A DNA stretch of 42,743 nucleotides from Bacillota bacterium (GTDB lineage: Bacteria > Bacillota > UBA4882 > UBA8346). This document shows, piece after piece, positions 25,521 to 34,890 of this stretch (position 1 is its first letter; each line of letters begins with the position of its first letter). Location: assembly GCA_023417475.1 (NCBI GenBank), contig JAEZFP010000016.1, positions 1 to 42,743 on the forward strand. The letters run 5' to 3'. Below the pieces are notes generated by a model. The model made no database searches, was not told where the DNA came from, and saw nothing but the letters and a program-made list of their open reading frames with translations. The translations under genes and the position numbers were made by a program.

Positions 25521-25595
25521 GAATGGTCACCCTTCTATCTATGTCGTACGCGCGGTCGAACTTCAATTTGCGACATATTCTTAATCATCAATAAA

Positions 25596-26636
25596 TTACG
25601 CCATCTTACGATTGGATAGTAATACCCGTTTCAAATCTTGATAGTTACGTTCCAATGCCAAACCGGTACCCCGGGCGACGCAAGTCAAGGGATCGTCGGC
25701 AATTTGCACCGGCATTCCGGTCTCTTCCATCAACAGATGGTCAATTCCTTTCAAAAGCGCGCCGCCGCCGGCCATAACGATTCCTTTATCCAAAATATCC
25801 GCGGCAAGTTCGGGCGGAGTTTTCTCCAACGTCGTTTTGACCGCATCGACAATACTTGAAACCGGTTCGGCCAACGCTTCGCGTACTTCATTGCTGGTAA
25901 TGGTGATGGTTTTCGGTAGGCCGGTTAATAAGTCACGCCCTCTCACATCAAGCTTTTGTTCCGGTCCGACCGGATGAGCGGAACCGATCTCCCGTTTGAT
26001 ATCTTCGGCGGTTCGTTCGCCAACCATCAAATTATAGTGACGTTTGATATACTGGCCGATGGCTTCATTCATTTCATCTCCGGCAGTCCGGACCGAACGG
26101 CTTGAAACAATGCCACCCAACGAAATTACGGCCACTTCGGTGGTTCCGCCGCCAATATCAACGATCAAATTCCCGGTTGGTTCCTCCACTTGGAGTCCGG
26201 CACCGATCGCCGCAGCCATCGGTTCTTCGATCAAAAAGACTTCTCTGGCACCGGCTTGCAGCCCGGCATCCATAACCGCCCTTTTCTCAACTTCCGTTAC
26301 GCCAGACGGTACACCGATAATCACCCGGGGTGACAGAATGCCGATATTTTTCCCGGCTTTGCTAATGAAATAATGCAACATCCTTTCGGTGACGTCAAAG
26401 TCGGCAATCACTCCGTCTTTCATTGGCCGGACTGCGATAATATTCCCAGGGGTACGGCCAACCATCTGTTTGGCTTCACTACCGACCGCAAATATATTAT
26501 TGGTATCTTTTTCAATGGCTACCACCGTCGGTTCTTGCAACACAATACCCCGGCCTTGAACATAAACCAAAGTATTGGCGGTACCCAAATCAATTCCCAT
26601 ATCTTTTGCAAAACGCCCAAAAATAGATTTAAACAT
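25596..26636 (-). CDS. mreB: Bacterial actin MreB
   Basis: MreB filaments under the membrane orient lateral wall synthesis. The 346-residue protein has the actin-fold nucleotide motifs DLGTANTLV, the VGxxAKxMxGRTPG block, DIGGGTTEVAV and MAGGGALLKG. Length and sequence are full. TGGAGGA precedes the ATG. It leads the mreBCD-mrdA transcript and follows radC at 64 bases. Confidence 0.97.
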   Translation of the reverse strand: MFKSIFGRFAKDMGIDLGTANTLVYVQGRGIVLQEPTVVAIEKDTNNIFAVGSEAKQMVGRTPGNIIAVRPMKDGVIADFDVTERMLHYFISKAGKNIGILSPRVIIGVPSGVTEVEKRAVMDAGLQAGAREVFLIEEPMAAAIGAGLQVEEPTGNLIVDIGGGTTEVAVISLGGIVSSRSVRTAGDEMNEAIGQYIKRHYNLMVGERTAEDIKREIGSAHPVGPEQKLDVRGRDLLTGLPKTITITSNEVREALAEPVSSIVDAVKTTLEKTPPELAADILDKGIVMAGGGALLKGIDHLLMEETGMPVQIADDPLTCVARGTGLALERNYQDLKRVLLSNRKMA

Positions 26637-26700
26637 TGGTTAGACTCCTCCAGATCTTATTCGTTTTTGTAGGTGGTTTATGTATGCGATCTGTCTCTTT

Positions 26701-27390
26701 TCACGTCAAATGACCGCGTTCTTTGAGACTAATATACCGATTATCGCCGAATATTACATGATCAATCACTGCTATCCCCATAATTTCCCCTACTTCGCGC
26801 AAGCGCGATGTGAGCAATAAATCATCTTTGCTGGGGGTGGGGTCACCACTTGGGTGGTTATGCGCCAATACCAAACCGGCGCTGCTCATTTTGACCGCTT
26901 CCTTGAAAACTTCCCGGGGATGAACCGGTGATGAACTAAGAATCCCGATCGCGGTCGTCTCAATTTTAAGCACCTGATTTTTCGTGTTCAAATGAACTAC
27001 TTTAAAATGTTCGCGGTCCAGGTCTTGGAAGCTAGCTTTCAAAAGGTCGAATATATCTTGCGGTGTTCGAATCGACGGTTGTTGCACCGGATTGCTGGTT
27101 AATACTCTCCGTCCTAATTCAAAGGCCGCTTTCAATTGCACTGCCTTGGCCGGGCCAATCCCATAACAACTGGCGATCTCGGCGACTGAAGCTTTGGCTA
27201 ATCCCCGCAAATCCTTATATGTGGCAATCAACTCCTCTGCGACGTTCACGGCACTACGATTGGTCGAGCCGGTCCGTAAAATGATTGCAATTAATTCCGC
27301 TGCTGCAAGATGTTCGGGACCGTTGTGAATCAATCGTTCCCGCGGCCGTTCTTCTAAAGGAAGGTCTTTGATCGTGGGTCGATTCTCCAC
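26701..27390 (-). CDS. radC: RadC family JAB-domain protein
   Basis: The 229-residue protein has an N-terminal helix-hairpin-helix part (about 1-100, with YGIGPAKAVQLKAAFELGRR) and a JAB/MPN-like metallo domain with HNHPSGDPTPSKDD, which supplies zinc ligands. RadC was once linked to DNA repair, but its role is unsettled. GTG start after GAGGTGATT. The maf-radC-mreB order is widely conserved in Firmicutes and here has 9 bases between maf and radC, implying one transcript. Confidence 0.94.
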   Translation of the reverse strand: MENRPTIKDLPLEERPRERLIHNGPEHLAAAELIAIILRTGSTNRSAVNVAEELIATYKDLRGLAKASVAEIASCYGIGPAKAVQLKAAFELGRRVLTSNPVQQPSIRTPQDIFDLLKASFQDLDREHFKVVHLNTKNQVLKIETTAIGILSSSPVHPREVFKEAVKMSSAGLVLAHNHPSGDPTPSKDDLLLTSRLREVGEIMGIAVIDHVIFGDNRYISLKERGHLT

Positions 27391-27399
27391 ACAATCACC

Positions 27400-27981
27400 T
27401 CACCAGATTGATATTCCAAAATCAACTAACGTGGTTGCCAAACGGCTGATGGGTAACCCGACCACGTTAAAATAACACCCGTCGATTTTTTCAACCAAAA
27501 GAGCGCCTTTACCTTGAATTCCATAAGCTCCTGCTTTATCCAGCGGTTCCATTGTTCCGACATAAGCTTGGATTTCGGCGCTTGATAAGTTCCGAAACAA
27601 AACCCGTGTTTCTTCCGAGAACACCTGATTTCGGCCGGAAGCAACATCAATCACCGCGACCCCGGTAAAAACCGAATGTTCTTTCCCCTGAAGCATGGTA
27701 AGCATTGTTACGGCTTCGGTCGGATCGACCGGTTTTCCGAGAATCGTCCGATTGGCAACAACTACGGTATCCGCACCAATAACCACTCCGTTTTGGAGCG
27801 ACTTGGCTACCCACGCCGCTTTTTGAAAAGCAAGGCCGGCAACATATTGTGCCGGCAGTGCGGACGGCTCGGGCGGAGCTTCCACTGTCTGACTGGCGAT
27901 GATTTCAAACTTCAAACCAATTTGGTGCAACAACTCCGCCCGACGGGGCGAAGCCGATGCCAAAATCAAACCTTTATTCAT
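27400..27981 (-). CDS. maf: Maf nucleoside-triphosphate pyrophosphatase
   Basis: Maf hydrolyses non-canonical or excess nucleoside triphosphates (dTTP/UTP type) and can slow septum formation when overproduced. The 193-residue protein has the N-terminal SASPRRAELL motif, GADTVVV, LGKP, and the final GAYGIQGKGALLVEKIDGCYFNVVGLP block. GAAGGT precedes the ATG. It starts 3 bases after the DUF4321 gene, so the two are probably co-transcribed with radC and the mre genes. Confidence 0.95.
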   Translation of the reverse strand: MNKGLILASASPRRAELLHQIGLKFEIIASQTVEAPPEPSALPAQYVAGLAFQKAAWVAKSLQNGVVIGADTVVVANRTILGKPVDPTEAVTMLTMLQGKEHSVFTGVAVIDVASGRNQVFSEETRVLFRNLSSAEIQAYVGTMEPLDKAGAYGIQGKGALLVEKIDGCYFNVVGLPISRLATTLVDFGISIW

Positions 27982-27984
27982 TGT

Positions 27985-28281
27985 CTATAACCTTCGATAA
28001 ATGAAAAATGCCACCGCGACTCCAACAATGGTCGCTAGATTTAGGTTAATTGCAAACCCGAACGTGAGTGAAAACGCATCAGCTAAATTCAAGGTTTGCG
28101 GCGCCATATGAGCGGAGGCCCCGACTGCCATAAAAGGGAGATACGGTCGTAATATATGCCCTAAAATCGTCCCAAAAATAAAACCGACCAATAACAAAAT
28201 CACCAAAACGATCCAATGGGCATGTCCGGAACGACTCAAACGGGTCACCATCCATCTTGTTTTGGGTAACTGATTCCACAA
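27985..28281 (-). CDS. DUF4321 membrane protein
   Basis: The up-to-98-residue protein has two hydrophobic segments and the C-terminal LTFGFAINLNLATIVGVAVAFFIYRRL-type ending of DUF4321, a small membrane family seen beside maf in clostridia. Function is unknown. The start is doubtful: TTG at 28281 is 14 bases from AAAAGG, ATG at 28251 has no RBS, and the well-spaced ATG at 28288 is in another frame. The true N-terminus may be anywhere from 28251 to 28281. It is the first gene of the maf-radC-mre run. Confidence 0.8.
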   Translation of the reverse strand: MWNQLPKTRWMVTRLSRSGHAHWIVLVILLLVGFIFGTILGHILRPYLPFMAVGASAHMAPQTLNLADAFSLTFGFAINLNLATIVGVAVAFFIYRRL

Positions 28282-28288
28282 TACACAT

Positions 28289-28560
28289 GGAAAATCCTTT
28301 TAGTTTTCAGAAATCCACACAAATTTATCTGGGATTTTAGAAAAAAACTCCCATCTCCTAACTTTCGCTCAAAAATTCTGCCATTCGTTATTATATCAGA
28401 GCTGAGCGTGTTGTGTGATACAACTTTTTGTTGCTTCGTCAAGATCTTATCTATTATGCCGACTTTTTGACATAATATCGGAAAAAACCACCAAAATTCC
28501 GTTTGAAACGTAGAACAATCCTACTTCGGGGAGAATGAAACATAAGCAGGTTTGCATTGA
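28289..28560. other. Gene-free stretch upstream of the maf-mre run
   Basis: No credible gene or clear promoter pair was found. The stretch presumably holds the promoter for the DUF4321-maf-radC-mre run. Confidence 0.3.
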
Positions 28561-28595
28561 TTATAAAACAAACCGCCGGTGGAATCCACCGACGG
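28561..28595 (-). terminator. Terminator of the propeller lipoprotein gene
   Basis: A CCGTCGGTGG, 3-base loop, CCACCGGCGG stem is followed on the minus strand by TTTGTTTTATAA, about 80 bases after the stop codon. Confidence 0.75.
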
Positions 28596-28675
28596 ATATT
28601 TCCAGATATCAAACTAGCTATTGATACCGCAAGCAAGCTACGTAAAAAAGCCCATGAAATAAACAAATCCCTGAT

Positions 28676-29842
28676 TTAATGAGGATCATCCTTACTCCCG
28701 GTTTGACCGCTGACCATAATCCAGTCGTTATCGGATAGCAATTGATCGAATTGTTTTTTCAACTCCACGCAAAAGATTTCTTTACGGTTAACATGAGGAT
28801 TGGTGGCATTAAACAACAGGAGACGCCGGTCGCCTACTTGCGACCAACAAGGGTGTTGATGATTGGCGGCCGTCAAACCAAACCGGACAGTGGCTTGAAC
28901 TACCTTGGGGTTACTATCGGTAGTGGTCACAAAGATGAACCGGTCCGCTTCGGTATCGGACTTGGCGTCAAAGGCAATATATTTACCATCCGGACTCCAA
29001 CGGGGATTCCCCGGATCATTGGGCGTTGCCACGATTTTTGGGTTGTTGCCACTCGCCGTTTGAGTAATCTCACACACCCACAATTTCTTATCATTGATAT
29101 AAGCGACCCGCTTTCCATCGGGACTAATCTCCGGCTCATGCCCTTCGCCCAGTAAAGTCGGGGGCGCTGTATTGTTCAAACGCTTCCAGTAAACCATCCC
29201 TCTGCCACTGCGCATGGAATGAAAAACCATTATTTGACCCGATTGATCCACGGAAGGATGATCATCGTTAGCGGGGCTGCTACAAACAGCTTCCGCCCGT
29301 TTGGTTATTACATCATATAGGTACAGATCCTTTTTGTTCGCGGATATGATATCGGACACAAAAACAATCTGGGTTGAACTCCGCTGAACCGCTTGCTCTT
29401 CATCGCCCGGGAAGTCGGTAACGCGCGTAATCGACCGGTTTTCGAGATTCAGCGAAAAAACATCGTGACCCCCCTTAACATTGCAACTATAAAGAATAGC
29501 GCCGGCAAGCGGGACACCCGTCAATGGCATCCGCACTTCGGTGGGGCGTCCTGAAAAATTCACAGCCAGTTTCGCCGATTGATACCATGGCCGTTCAAAA
29601 TGAAGTGTATATGCGCCAGGTTCCATTTTCTCCACATCAATTCGGCCGGATTGGTCGGTAACCAACTGCCTTTCGCCAACGGTTACCATCGTCCCAAGAA
29701 TACCCTCCCCGGTTGCTTGATCAATCACCGTGATGCGAAGATTGGCCGGATTTGGTTTCGGTTTTTGCAGACACCCCGATAATAATAGTAATGCGACTCC
29801 ACCGCAGATCAGCCAGCTCTTCGTAAAACGCTTCTCTTTCAT
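28676..29842 (-). CDS. Lipoprotein with a carboxypeptidase-like domain and a TolB/WD40-like propeller
   Basis: The 388-residue protein has a lipoprotein signal peptide ending in LLLLSGC (acylated Cys at about 24), an N-terminal CarboxypepD_reg-like beta sandwich (about 34-110) and a six-bladed TolB/WD40-like propeller. Blades are marked by PSVDQSGQIMVFHS, PEISPDGKRVAYI, PRWSPDGKYIAFD and HPCWSQVGDRRLLLFN. It should sit outside the cytoplasmic membrane and act as a binding or scaffold protein. The ligand is unknown. No clear RBS precedes the ATG, so the start rests on the signal peptide. It is transcribed alone. Confidence 0.85.
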   Translation of the reverse strand: MKEKRFTKSWLICGGVALLLLSGCLQKPKPNPANLRITVIDQATGEGILGTMVTVGERQLVTDQSGRIDVEKMEPGAYTLHFERPWYQSAKLAVNFSGRPTEVRMPLTGVPLAGAILYSCNVKGGHDVFSLNLENRSITRVTDFPGDEEQAVQRSSTQIVFVSDIISANKKDLYLYDVITKRAEAVCSSPANDDHPSVDQSGQIMVFHSMRSGRGMVYWKRLNNTAPPTLLGEGHEPEISPDGKRVAYINDKKLWVCEITQTASGNNPKIVATPNDPGNPRWSPDGKYIAFDAKSDTEADRFIFVTTTDSNPKVVQATVRFGLTAANHQHPCWSQVGDRRLLLFNATNPHVNRKEIFCVELKKQFDQLLSDNDWIMVSGQTGSKDDPH

Positions 29843-29965
29843 GAAAGAAATAATTCGTTAAATTCCATAAAATTCCTGTAAATAATTTCAGATTCATTAA
29901 AATATTGTCGGAAGTGACTCGGGAAATGCGGTTCGCTTCTGTCATACCAATAACTTTACCCTGCA

Positions 29966-29988
29966 AGAAAAAACCCGGTTCGGGTTTT
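29966..29988 (-). terminator. Terminator of the Tic20-like gene
   Basis: AAAACCCG, 3-base loop, CGGGTTTT followed by more T residues on the minus strand, 25 bases past the stop codon. Confidence 0.75.
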
Positions 29989-30010
29989 ATCCGCCGGGTT
30001 GGTAAAAACT

Positions 30011-30343
30011 TTATTCCATGATGCCTTGGGCTAGTTCGTAAATTAGCGGCACTTTAAAATAATCCCCTTGCCAACAACGGATTGCCAAATAAATAACAAA
30101 AATGAACCAAAACCAAACAGCGACGGTTACTAGGGCGCCACCGACCAGCGGAATTACTTTTAAAAACATCCCGACGACCAGATAAAGGACAGTACTGCAA
30201 ATCCCGAGATACAACGATTGATAGCCATGATAGCGAATAAACCGTTCCTTACGCAAGCCGGTTAAGATAAAAACCAGGCTGACCGGCCAGATCGGATACG
30301 CTAACGCCATTAAAAAACGCCATTCCGGGTTGAGCTCTTCCAT
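30011..30343 (-). CDS. Small Tic20/DUF4870-like membrane protein
   Basis: The 110-residue protein has three hydrophobic segments. ALAYPIWPVSLVFIL, then KERFIRYHGYQSL, then a Trp/Phe-rich final helix pair, resemble the DUF4870/Tic20-like family of unknown function in bacteria. GGGAGG precedes the ATG at good spacing. It starts 75 bases downstream of the transglutaminase gene on the same strand, which suggests co-transcription, and ends at a strong terminator. Confidence 0.7.
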   Translation of the reverse strand: MEELNPEWRFLMALAYPIWPVSLVFILTGLRKERFIRYHGYQSLYLGICSTVLYLVVGMFLKVIPLVGGALVTVAVWFWFIFVIYLAIRCWQGDYFKVPLIYELAQGIME

Positions 30344-30418
30344 GATGATCCCTCCCGTTATAACATATGAACCATCACGGGGAAATATTTGCGTTCTTTA
30401 ACCAATGATTTGCCGGGG

Positions 30419-31396
30419 TTAAAGCCGCTGAACCCTCCGTTTCAACTTAATCGAAAGTTTCGGCAAGACTTGCTGATAGTTATAGACCGAATGCAACTCT
30501 TCCGCCTGATCGTAATGGGCGAACAAATGCCGGTCTTTGGCGCTGATCTTGCCAAAATAATCAAAAGAAGTAACCTGTTTGCCCTGTTGATAGACGAACG
30601 AGGTCGGGTCCACCGAAACCCAACCCAAACCGGATAAATAACTTTCCGCCCAAGCGTGTCCGTATTGTTCGAGATCGGTTTCGAAAAAACCGACATTGGT
30701 ATCGGCAAAACGATACCCCGCCACAAAACGCGAGGGGATGCCGGCCGACCGGCAAAGCGCAATATAGGCCAATGCGTAATCAACGCAAAGTCCCTGTTTC
30801 CGCTGCAAAGTCGTTAACGCGCTATGCGGTTCGGGTGAATTCAACGTATAGGAAATTGTCGAATTGACATAGGCATAGATCTGTTTGGCTTTCTCCAAAT
30901 TGGTACCGCATTGCTTGGTTAGTTCACTGGCAAGCAGTTGAATGGCAGGGGCGTTTGACTCGATACCCTTTTCCGGCCGGAGGTATTGTTCATCGCCGGG
31001 ATCCCAGCCGCCGAACCGCTCCAGGTTATAGGTGATTGCCGTATTATAAAAACGATACTCGAATTGATATTGAACCCGCTGGTTTTGGTCTAAACGCGGC
31101 ACAGAAACCTCCGCGATTTGATTCTTTTCGGTAGCAACCAAACGGACTGACTGCTCCGGGGCATAGGTGAACGAACGGAGATTTTGATACGGCGGCAATC
31201 CCTTGGTCATCAACAGCGGGACTTTGACTTTAATTGCGGTGGCCGTCCCCCCCGCATTGGCGATATCTAAAACCAGACGCACCTTATACAGTTCAAAACT
31301 GCCAAGGTCATAGACGCCCAAAGCGTCGGCGGTGATGGAAGCCCACGCCAATACCAACAAAATTAATAAATTGATTGCCGCTGAACTACGTCTCAT
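30419..31396 (-). CDS. Secreted transglutaminase-like protein
   Basis: The 325-residue protein has an N-terminal signal peptide (cleavage about A25), a beta-rich region (about 30-140) and a transglutaminase-like domain with an intact triad: Cys in QGLCVDYA, His in YGHAWAE and Asp in VDPTSF. Bacterial members act as proteases or cross-linking enzymes at the cell surface. AGAAGG lies only one base before the ATG, poor spacing, but no better start preserves the signal peptide. It shares its strand with a GH13 gene upstream (55 bases) and a small membrane protein gene downstream. Confidence 0.88.
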   Translation of the reverse strand: MRRSSAAINLLILLVLAWASITADALGVYDLGSFELYKVRLVLDIANAGGTATAIKVKVPLLMTKGLPPYQNLRSFTYAPEQSVRLVATEKNQIAEVSVPRLDQNQRVQYQFEYRFYNTAITYNLERFGGWDPGDEQYLRPEKGIESNAPAIQLLASELTKQCGTNLEKAKQIYAYVNSTISYTLNSPEPHSALTTLQRKQGLCVDYALAYIALCRSAGIPSRFVAGYRFADTNVGFFETDLEQYGHAWAESYLSGLGWVSVDPTSFVYQQGKQVTSFDYFGKISAKDRHLFAHYDQAEELHSVYNYQQVLPKLSIKLKRRVQRL

Positions 31397-31451
31397 GCCT
31401 TCTATATTTTACAAAACAGTCAAAAATTCCTTCGTAATTTAAAATGTTTTG

Positions 31452-33710
31452 TCATTGCACCCATTTATAGACAAACCCGCTGCTTGACGGGAGCATAAAT
31501 GAAGGCAAAAAGCCTTCGGTCTCAATGGTTTCCGCCGCGGTCGCCGCATTGTCTCCAAACGGCGGAAGGTCGTTCACTCGATTGATATCAGCCAGTTTCA
31601 CCCATTTCCCAGCCAAGCCGAAATCAATTCCCAACTCAATGTCGTACGGCTCGAAATTGAACAAAGTCACCATGTGTTCGGAAGACGTTTCCGAAGGTTT
31701 TGCCTGCCAGCCCACGACCAGCCGCCCTTTTCCTTGGTCCAGCCAGGGCCCGGCGATGAAGCGAAACCGGTTTTGGCCAATCAGATCGTCTCCCGACAGT
31801 TTCAGTCCCGGGTAGCGTTGGCGTAATTTAATCAAATGGCTGGCCCATTGGTAAAAATCATGGCTTGGCAAATTATCCGGCCAATCGAACTGAACCTGGT
31901 TGCGGGGGCGGTCGATTCCAAACTCTTGGCCCATATAGATCATCGGTTGGCCCAGCGCCATGATGGTGGCCATCAATCCCAAGCGGGCTTTTCTTTCTTT
32001 TGCGACAGCGTTTTTCAGCGCCGGCCCGTCGGTGCCGACCTCATAGGGCATGCTGTTTTCATCATGGCTTTCGCAATAATTGATCACGTTATTGGTATGG
32101 GCGGCGTAGATGTTGCGCGAGTAATAAAAGACATCCCCCAAATGTTCGGGGTCGTTGGTGACCCAATCTTGGTAAACTCCTTCCCGCAACATGGCGGCGA
32201 TTTTATCGTGAAAAGGGTCGCACCATTGCGCGAAACCGTTCCAACCCTGCAAGTTTAAATCCGGTTGATTAGGCAAGTTTTCAACGATTAAAATACATTC
32301 CGGTTTGAAACCCCGCCCCCGGATCTCATATTCCAAGCGATACAAAAAGACGTGATCCATCCAATCCGAATGCGTGGCGTCAAAACGGAACCCGTCGATC
32401 CGGTACTCCTGCAACAGTAACTTCGCCACATCAATCAGGTAATCCTGAACCTCTTCCCGTTCCGTGGCCACCCGGTTCCCCCAAGGGGTGCCGCCGCTAA
32501 AATAAAAGCCCCCGGGATTGCCATCGGCGATCGTGTCCCAGAGCGGATTGAACGAATTGGCAGTATGGTTAAACACCAGATCCATCAGCACCGCCAGACC
32601 GTGTTGATGGGCGACGTCAACCAGCTCCCGCAACTCGTCGGGGGTGCCGAAATCCCGCTCGATCGCGGCAAATCCGCAAGGATCATAACCAAGCGCGGTC
32701 GGTCCCTGTAATGAAGGCGCTTCGGAAGTCGGCATAAATCCCAGGGCGGTGACCCCTAGATCTTTAAAATAACCGTTCTTAATCCGGCGGATGACCCCTT
32801 GAAACCGGCCTTGCTCTTGGAGCGGAATGTCTTTGTCCCCTTCGGTAAAGCCATAGATATTCATCTCATAGATTATCAGATCGGATACCGGCGGAGTCTT
32901 CCATTCCTTACTCCGCCATTGATACCGGGTTGGATCAACGACCAAACACGGGTTATTTCCGACGTCTTCCCCATAACAACGGGTCATTGGGTCATGAATA
33001 TACTTTTCGGGACGGCGATTGCCATCCAACGGAACTCCGCCCATCACATAAAACTGGTACTCCAATTCCTTCTCCGGGTGCTCGGGCTTTAGGCGGTAAA
33101 TCCATAAGTTCGGAGAGTCGTAATAGCCCCGATAAAGCTCCATGCGGTGATAATATTGGGGACGCGGGTCGGAGTGGCCCGGGCACTGCCAGTTATTGAA
33201 GTTGCCCACCAAATAGACTTGGGCGGCGTGCAGATGAAAAAAACCGAACACAATCGATCCGTCTTTGAGGCGGTGCGCGCCCAGCATTGACTTTGTTAGC
33301 GATGGTTTTCGTTCGGGCGCCGGGGGAATCCCCTCGCGCAAATAGGAAACATCCGTCTCCGGCAAGTACAGGCCGTCGGGGACCAACTCCCGGATGGTTT
33401 GATAAAATTCATTGGCGTGTCCTTTGGCAACTGCGGGTTGAACTGCATATACCTCAGCCCGGTCGACCATACACCAGACTTCTTTGCCTAAGAAACTGGC
33501 GTAAAAGCGTTCCGGCCCCGGATCGCCGGGCAGGTTCAAGAACTTAAAATGAAAAGAGCTTAAACCATTCTCGGGGCGAAAGATCAGCCCGTTTTCATCG
33601 CGACCGACCGGTTCAAAGCGCTGCGGCGAACGGCGGTAATCGTGTTTATGCCATAATTCGAGCACAATTCCTTCAGTATTTGGGTAAAGCAAGTGAACGG
33701 TGACTTGCAT
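31452..33710 (-). CDS. Large GH13 alpha-glucan-active enzyme with CBM48-like N-terminus
   Basis: The 752-residue protein is a GH13 enzyme resembling branching/isoamylase-type proteins. The N-terminal third contains a CBM48-like beta domain (about 150-240, with VYLVGNFNNWQ). The catalytic barrel has DLVFNH, GFRFDATH (Asp nucleophile), ILIVENLP (Glu) and CESHDENS. A C-terminal beta domain follows. The first 100 residues resemble no domain I can name. There is no signal peptide, so it works on cytoplasmic glucan. GGGAGTGAAG precedes the ATG. Branching, debranching or amylase activity cannot be told apart from sequence. It is followed by the transglutaminase gene. Confidence 0.9.
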   Translation of the reverse strand: MQVTVHLLYPNTEGIVLELWHKHDYRRSPQRFEPVGRDENGLIFRPENGLSSFHFKFLNLPGDPGPERFYASFLGKEVWCMVDRAEVYAVQPAVAKGHANEFYQTIRELVPDGLYLPETDVSYLREGIPPAPERKPSLTKSMLGAHRLKDGSIVFGFFHLHAAQVYLVGNFNNWQCPGHSDPRPQYYHRMELYRGYYDSPNLWIYRLKPEHPEKELEYQFYVMGGVPLDGNRRPEKYIHDPMTRCYGEDVGNNPCLVVDPTRYQWRSKEWKTPPVSDLIIYEMNIYGFTEGDKDIPLQEQGRFQGVIRRIKNGYFKDLGVTALGFMPTSEAPSLQGPTALGYDPCGFAAIERDFGTPDELRELVDVAHQHGLAVLMDLVFNHTANSFNPLWDTIADGNPGGFYFSGGTPWGNRVATEREEVQDYLIDVAKLLLQEYRIDGFRFDATHSDWMDHVFLYRLEYEIRGRGFKPECILIVENLPNQPDLNLQGWNGFAQWCDPFHDKIAAMLREGVYQDWVTNDPEHLGDVFYYSRNIYAAHTNNVINYCESHDENSMPYEVGTDGPALKNAVAKERKARLGLMATIMALGQPMIYMGQEFGIDRPRNQVQFDWPDNLPSHDFYQWASHLIKLRQRYPGLKLSGDDLIGQNRFRFIAGPWLDQGKGRLVVGWQAKPSETSSEHMVTLFNFEPYDIELGIDFGLAGKWVKLADINRVNDLPPFGDNAATAAETIETEGFLPSFMLPSSSGFVYKWVQ

Positions 33711-33765
33711 GACTTCACTCCCGTAACAGCATCATTTTCAGTGTTATTCTACCCAATTTCCCCAA

Positions 33766-33799
33766 TAAAAAATAAGGCTTGGGTAGCCTTATTTTTTAT
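33766..33799 (-). terminator. Terminator after the oxidoreductase gene
   Basis: AAAAAATAAGGCT and AGCCTTATTTTTT form a stem around a 4-5 base loop. It overlaps the oxidoreductase stop codon, and its T tract reads in either direction. Confidence 0.85.
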
Positions 33800-34890
33800 T
33801 GCTGCAAGTAACTCTGTTGCCGCGTCTGGTCGTAATGGGGAATATCCATATCGCCCTCGTCAATCCGGACCGGGGTCTCCTGCTCCAGCGACTCGATGAT
33901 CCCCAAAACCGTCCGGGCGTCTCCCAATTCGAGTTCGGGCGTGACCGAGATCGCTTCTTTACCGCTGAAGGCGTGGTAGAAGTTTAACAATTCGTTGTAG
34001 TAACCGCGCTGGGGCTGGTAGGGGATTTGTTTTTTTGTTCCGTCGTGCATGAACACGTTGATCACGCCGCAGTCGCGTTCTTCCTGATAAATTTCGCCTT
34101 TTTGGCCGACGATTCGCCATCCGACCAACGGGCGCTGCATTTCTTTGCCACCGGAATAAAAGACATAACTCCCGGTAAACCCGCTTTTAAACCGAAATAC
34201 CACATGAACGACGGTATATTGGTTGGGCGTGACCGGCTTTTGCTGTCCGTACGCCATCAACTCGTCAATGGCGCCAAAGACATGACGGATCGCCGCGACG
34301 TCGTGGACTGCCACATCATAAAAGACGCCGCCCGGATAATCCGGTTTTTGGCGCCATTCCCGCGCCGGAAAAGTGTCTTTGGTCATATCGTCGGGATAGT
34401 TTAACACCCGGTTCCACAAGAAATAATCGACAGCGCCGATCTGGCCTTGTCCCACCAGATCGCGGATGATGTTGGGGTCTTCGTTATAGCGGTAATTTTC
34501 GGCGATCATCATCGGAATATTGTATTGTTTCGGCAAGCCGGCGCATTTCTCGGCTTGCTCCAACGTCGGCGCCAATGGCTTCTCCAAGATAATTCCGCGT
34601 TGGGTGCCGCCGATGATCGCCGCCACCCCTTCGGCGATCGTAAAATTGAGGCCGATCGGGACCATGATGTCAAAAACCTGCAAATCCTCCCGCTCAGCTA
34701 TTTTCCGGTAATCAGTGAAAATATCCTTATCGCTTAAACCCAGTTTTTTGGCCCACTCCGTCGCTTTCGACCGGTCCTCATCGCACACGGCCGCAATCTG
34801 ATATTTATCAGCAAGTTCCTGGTAAGCCGGATAATGAAGTTTTTCCAATGCCATCCCGGCTCCAATAATGCCGACTTTCAAACGTTCCAT
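33796..34890 (-). CDS. Gfo/Idh/MocA family NAD(P)-dependent oxidoreductase
   Basis: The 364-residue protein has an N-terminal Rossmann fold (VGIIGAGMALEKLHYP, the VCDEDRSKA acidic position) and the EKP active-site motif as ILEKPLAP, followed by the family's C-terminal beta-sheet domain. Members oxidise or reduce sugars, inositols and related compounds. The substrate is unassigned, though two glucan-active enzymes lie nearby. GGGAGGAAGG precedes the ATG. It ends in an intrinsic terminator that overlaps its stop codon. Confidence 0.9.
   Translation of the reverse strand: MERLKVGIIGAGMALEKLHYPAYQELADKYQIAAVCDEDRSKATEWAKKLGLSDKDIFTDYRKIAEREDLQVFDIMVPIGLNFTIAEGVAAIIGGTQRGIILEKPLAPTLEQAEKCAGLPKQYNIPMMIAENYRYNEDPNIIRDLVGQGQIGAVDYFLWNRVLNYPDDMTKDTFPAREWRQKPDYPGGVFYDVAVHDVAAIRHVFGAIDELMAYGQQKPVTPNQYTVVHVVFRFKSGFTGSYVFYSGGKEMQRPLVGWRIVGQKGEIYQEERDCGVINVFMHDGTKKQIPYQPQRGYYNELLNFYHAFSGKEAISVTPELELGDARTVLGIIESLEQETPVRIDEGDMDIPHYDQTRQQSYLQQ

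Noticed and set aside
28454..28666. 70-codon minus-strand reading frame
   Set aside because: Covers the terminator of the lipoprotein gene and lacks an RBS.
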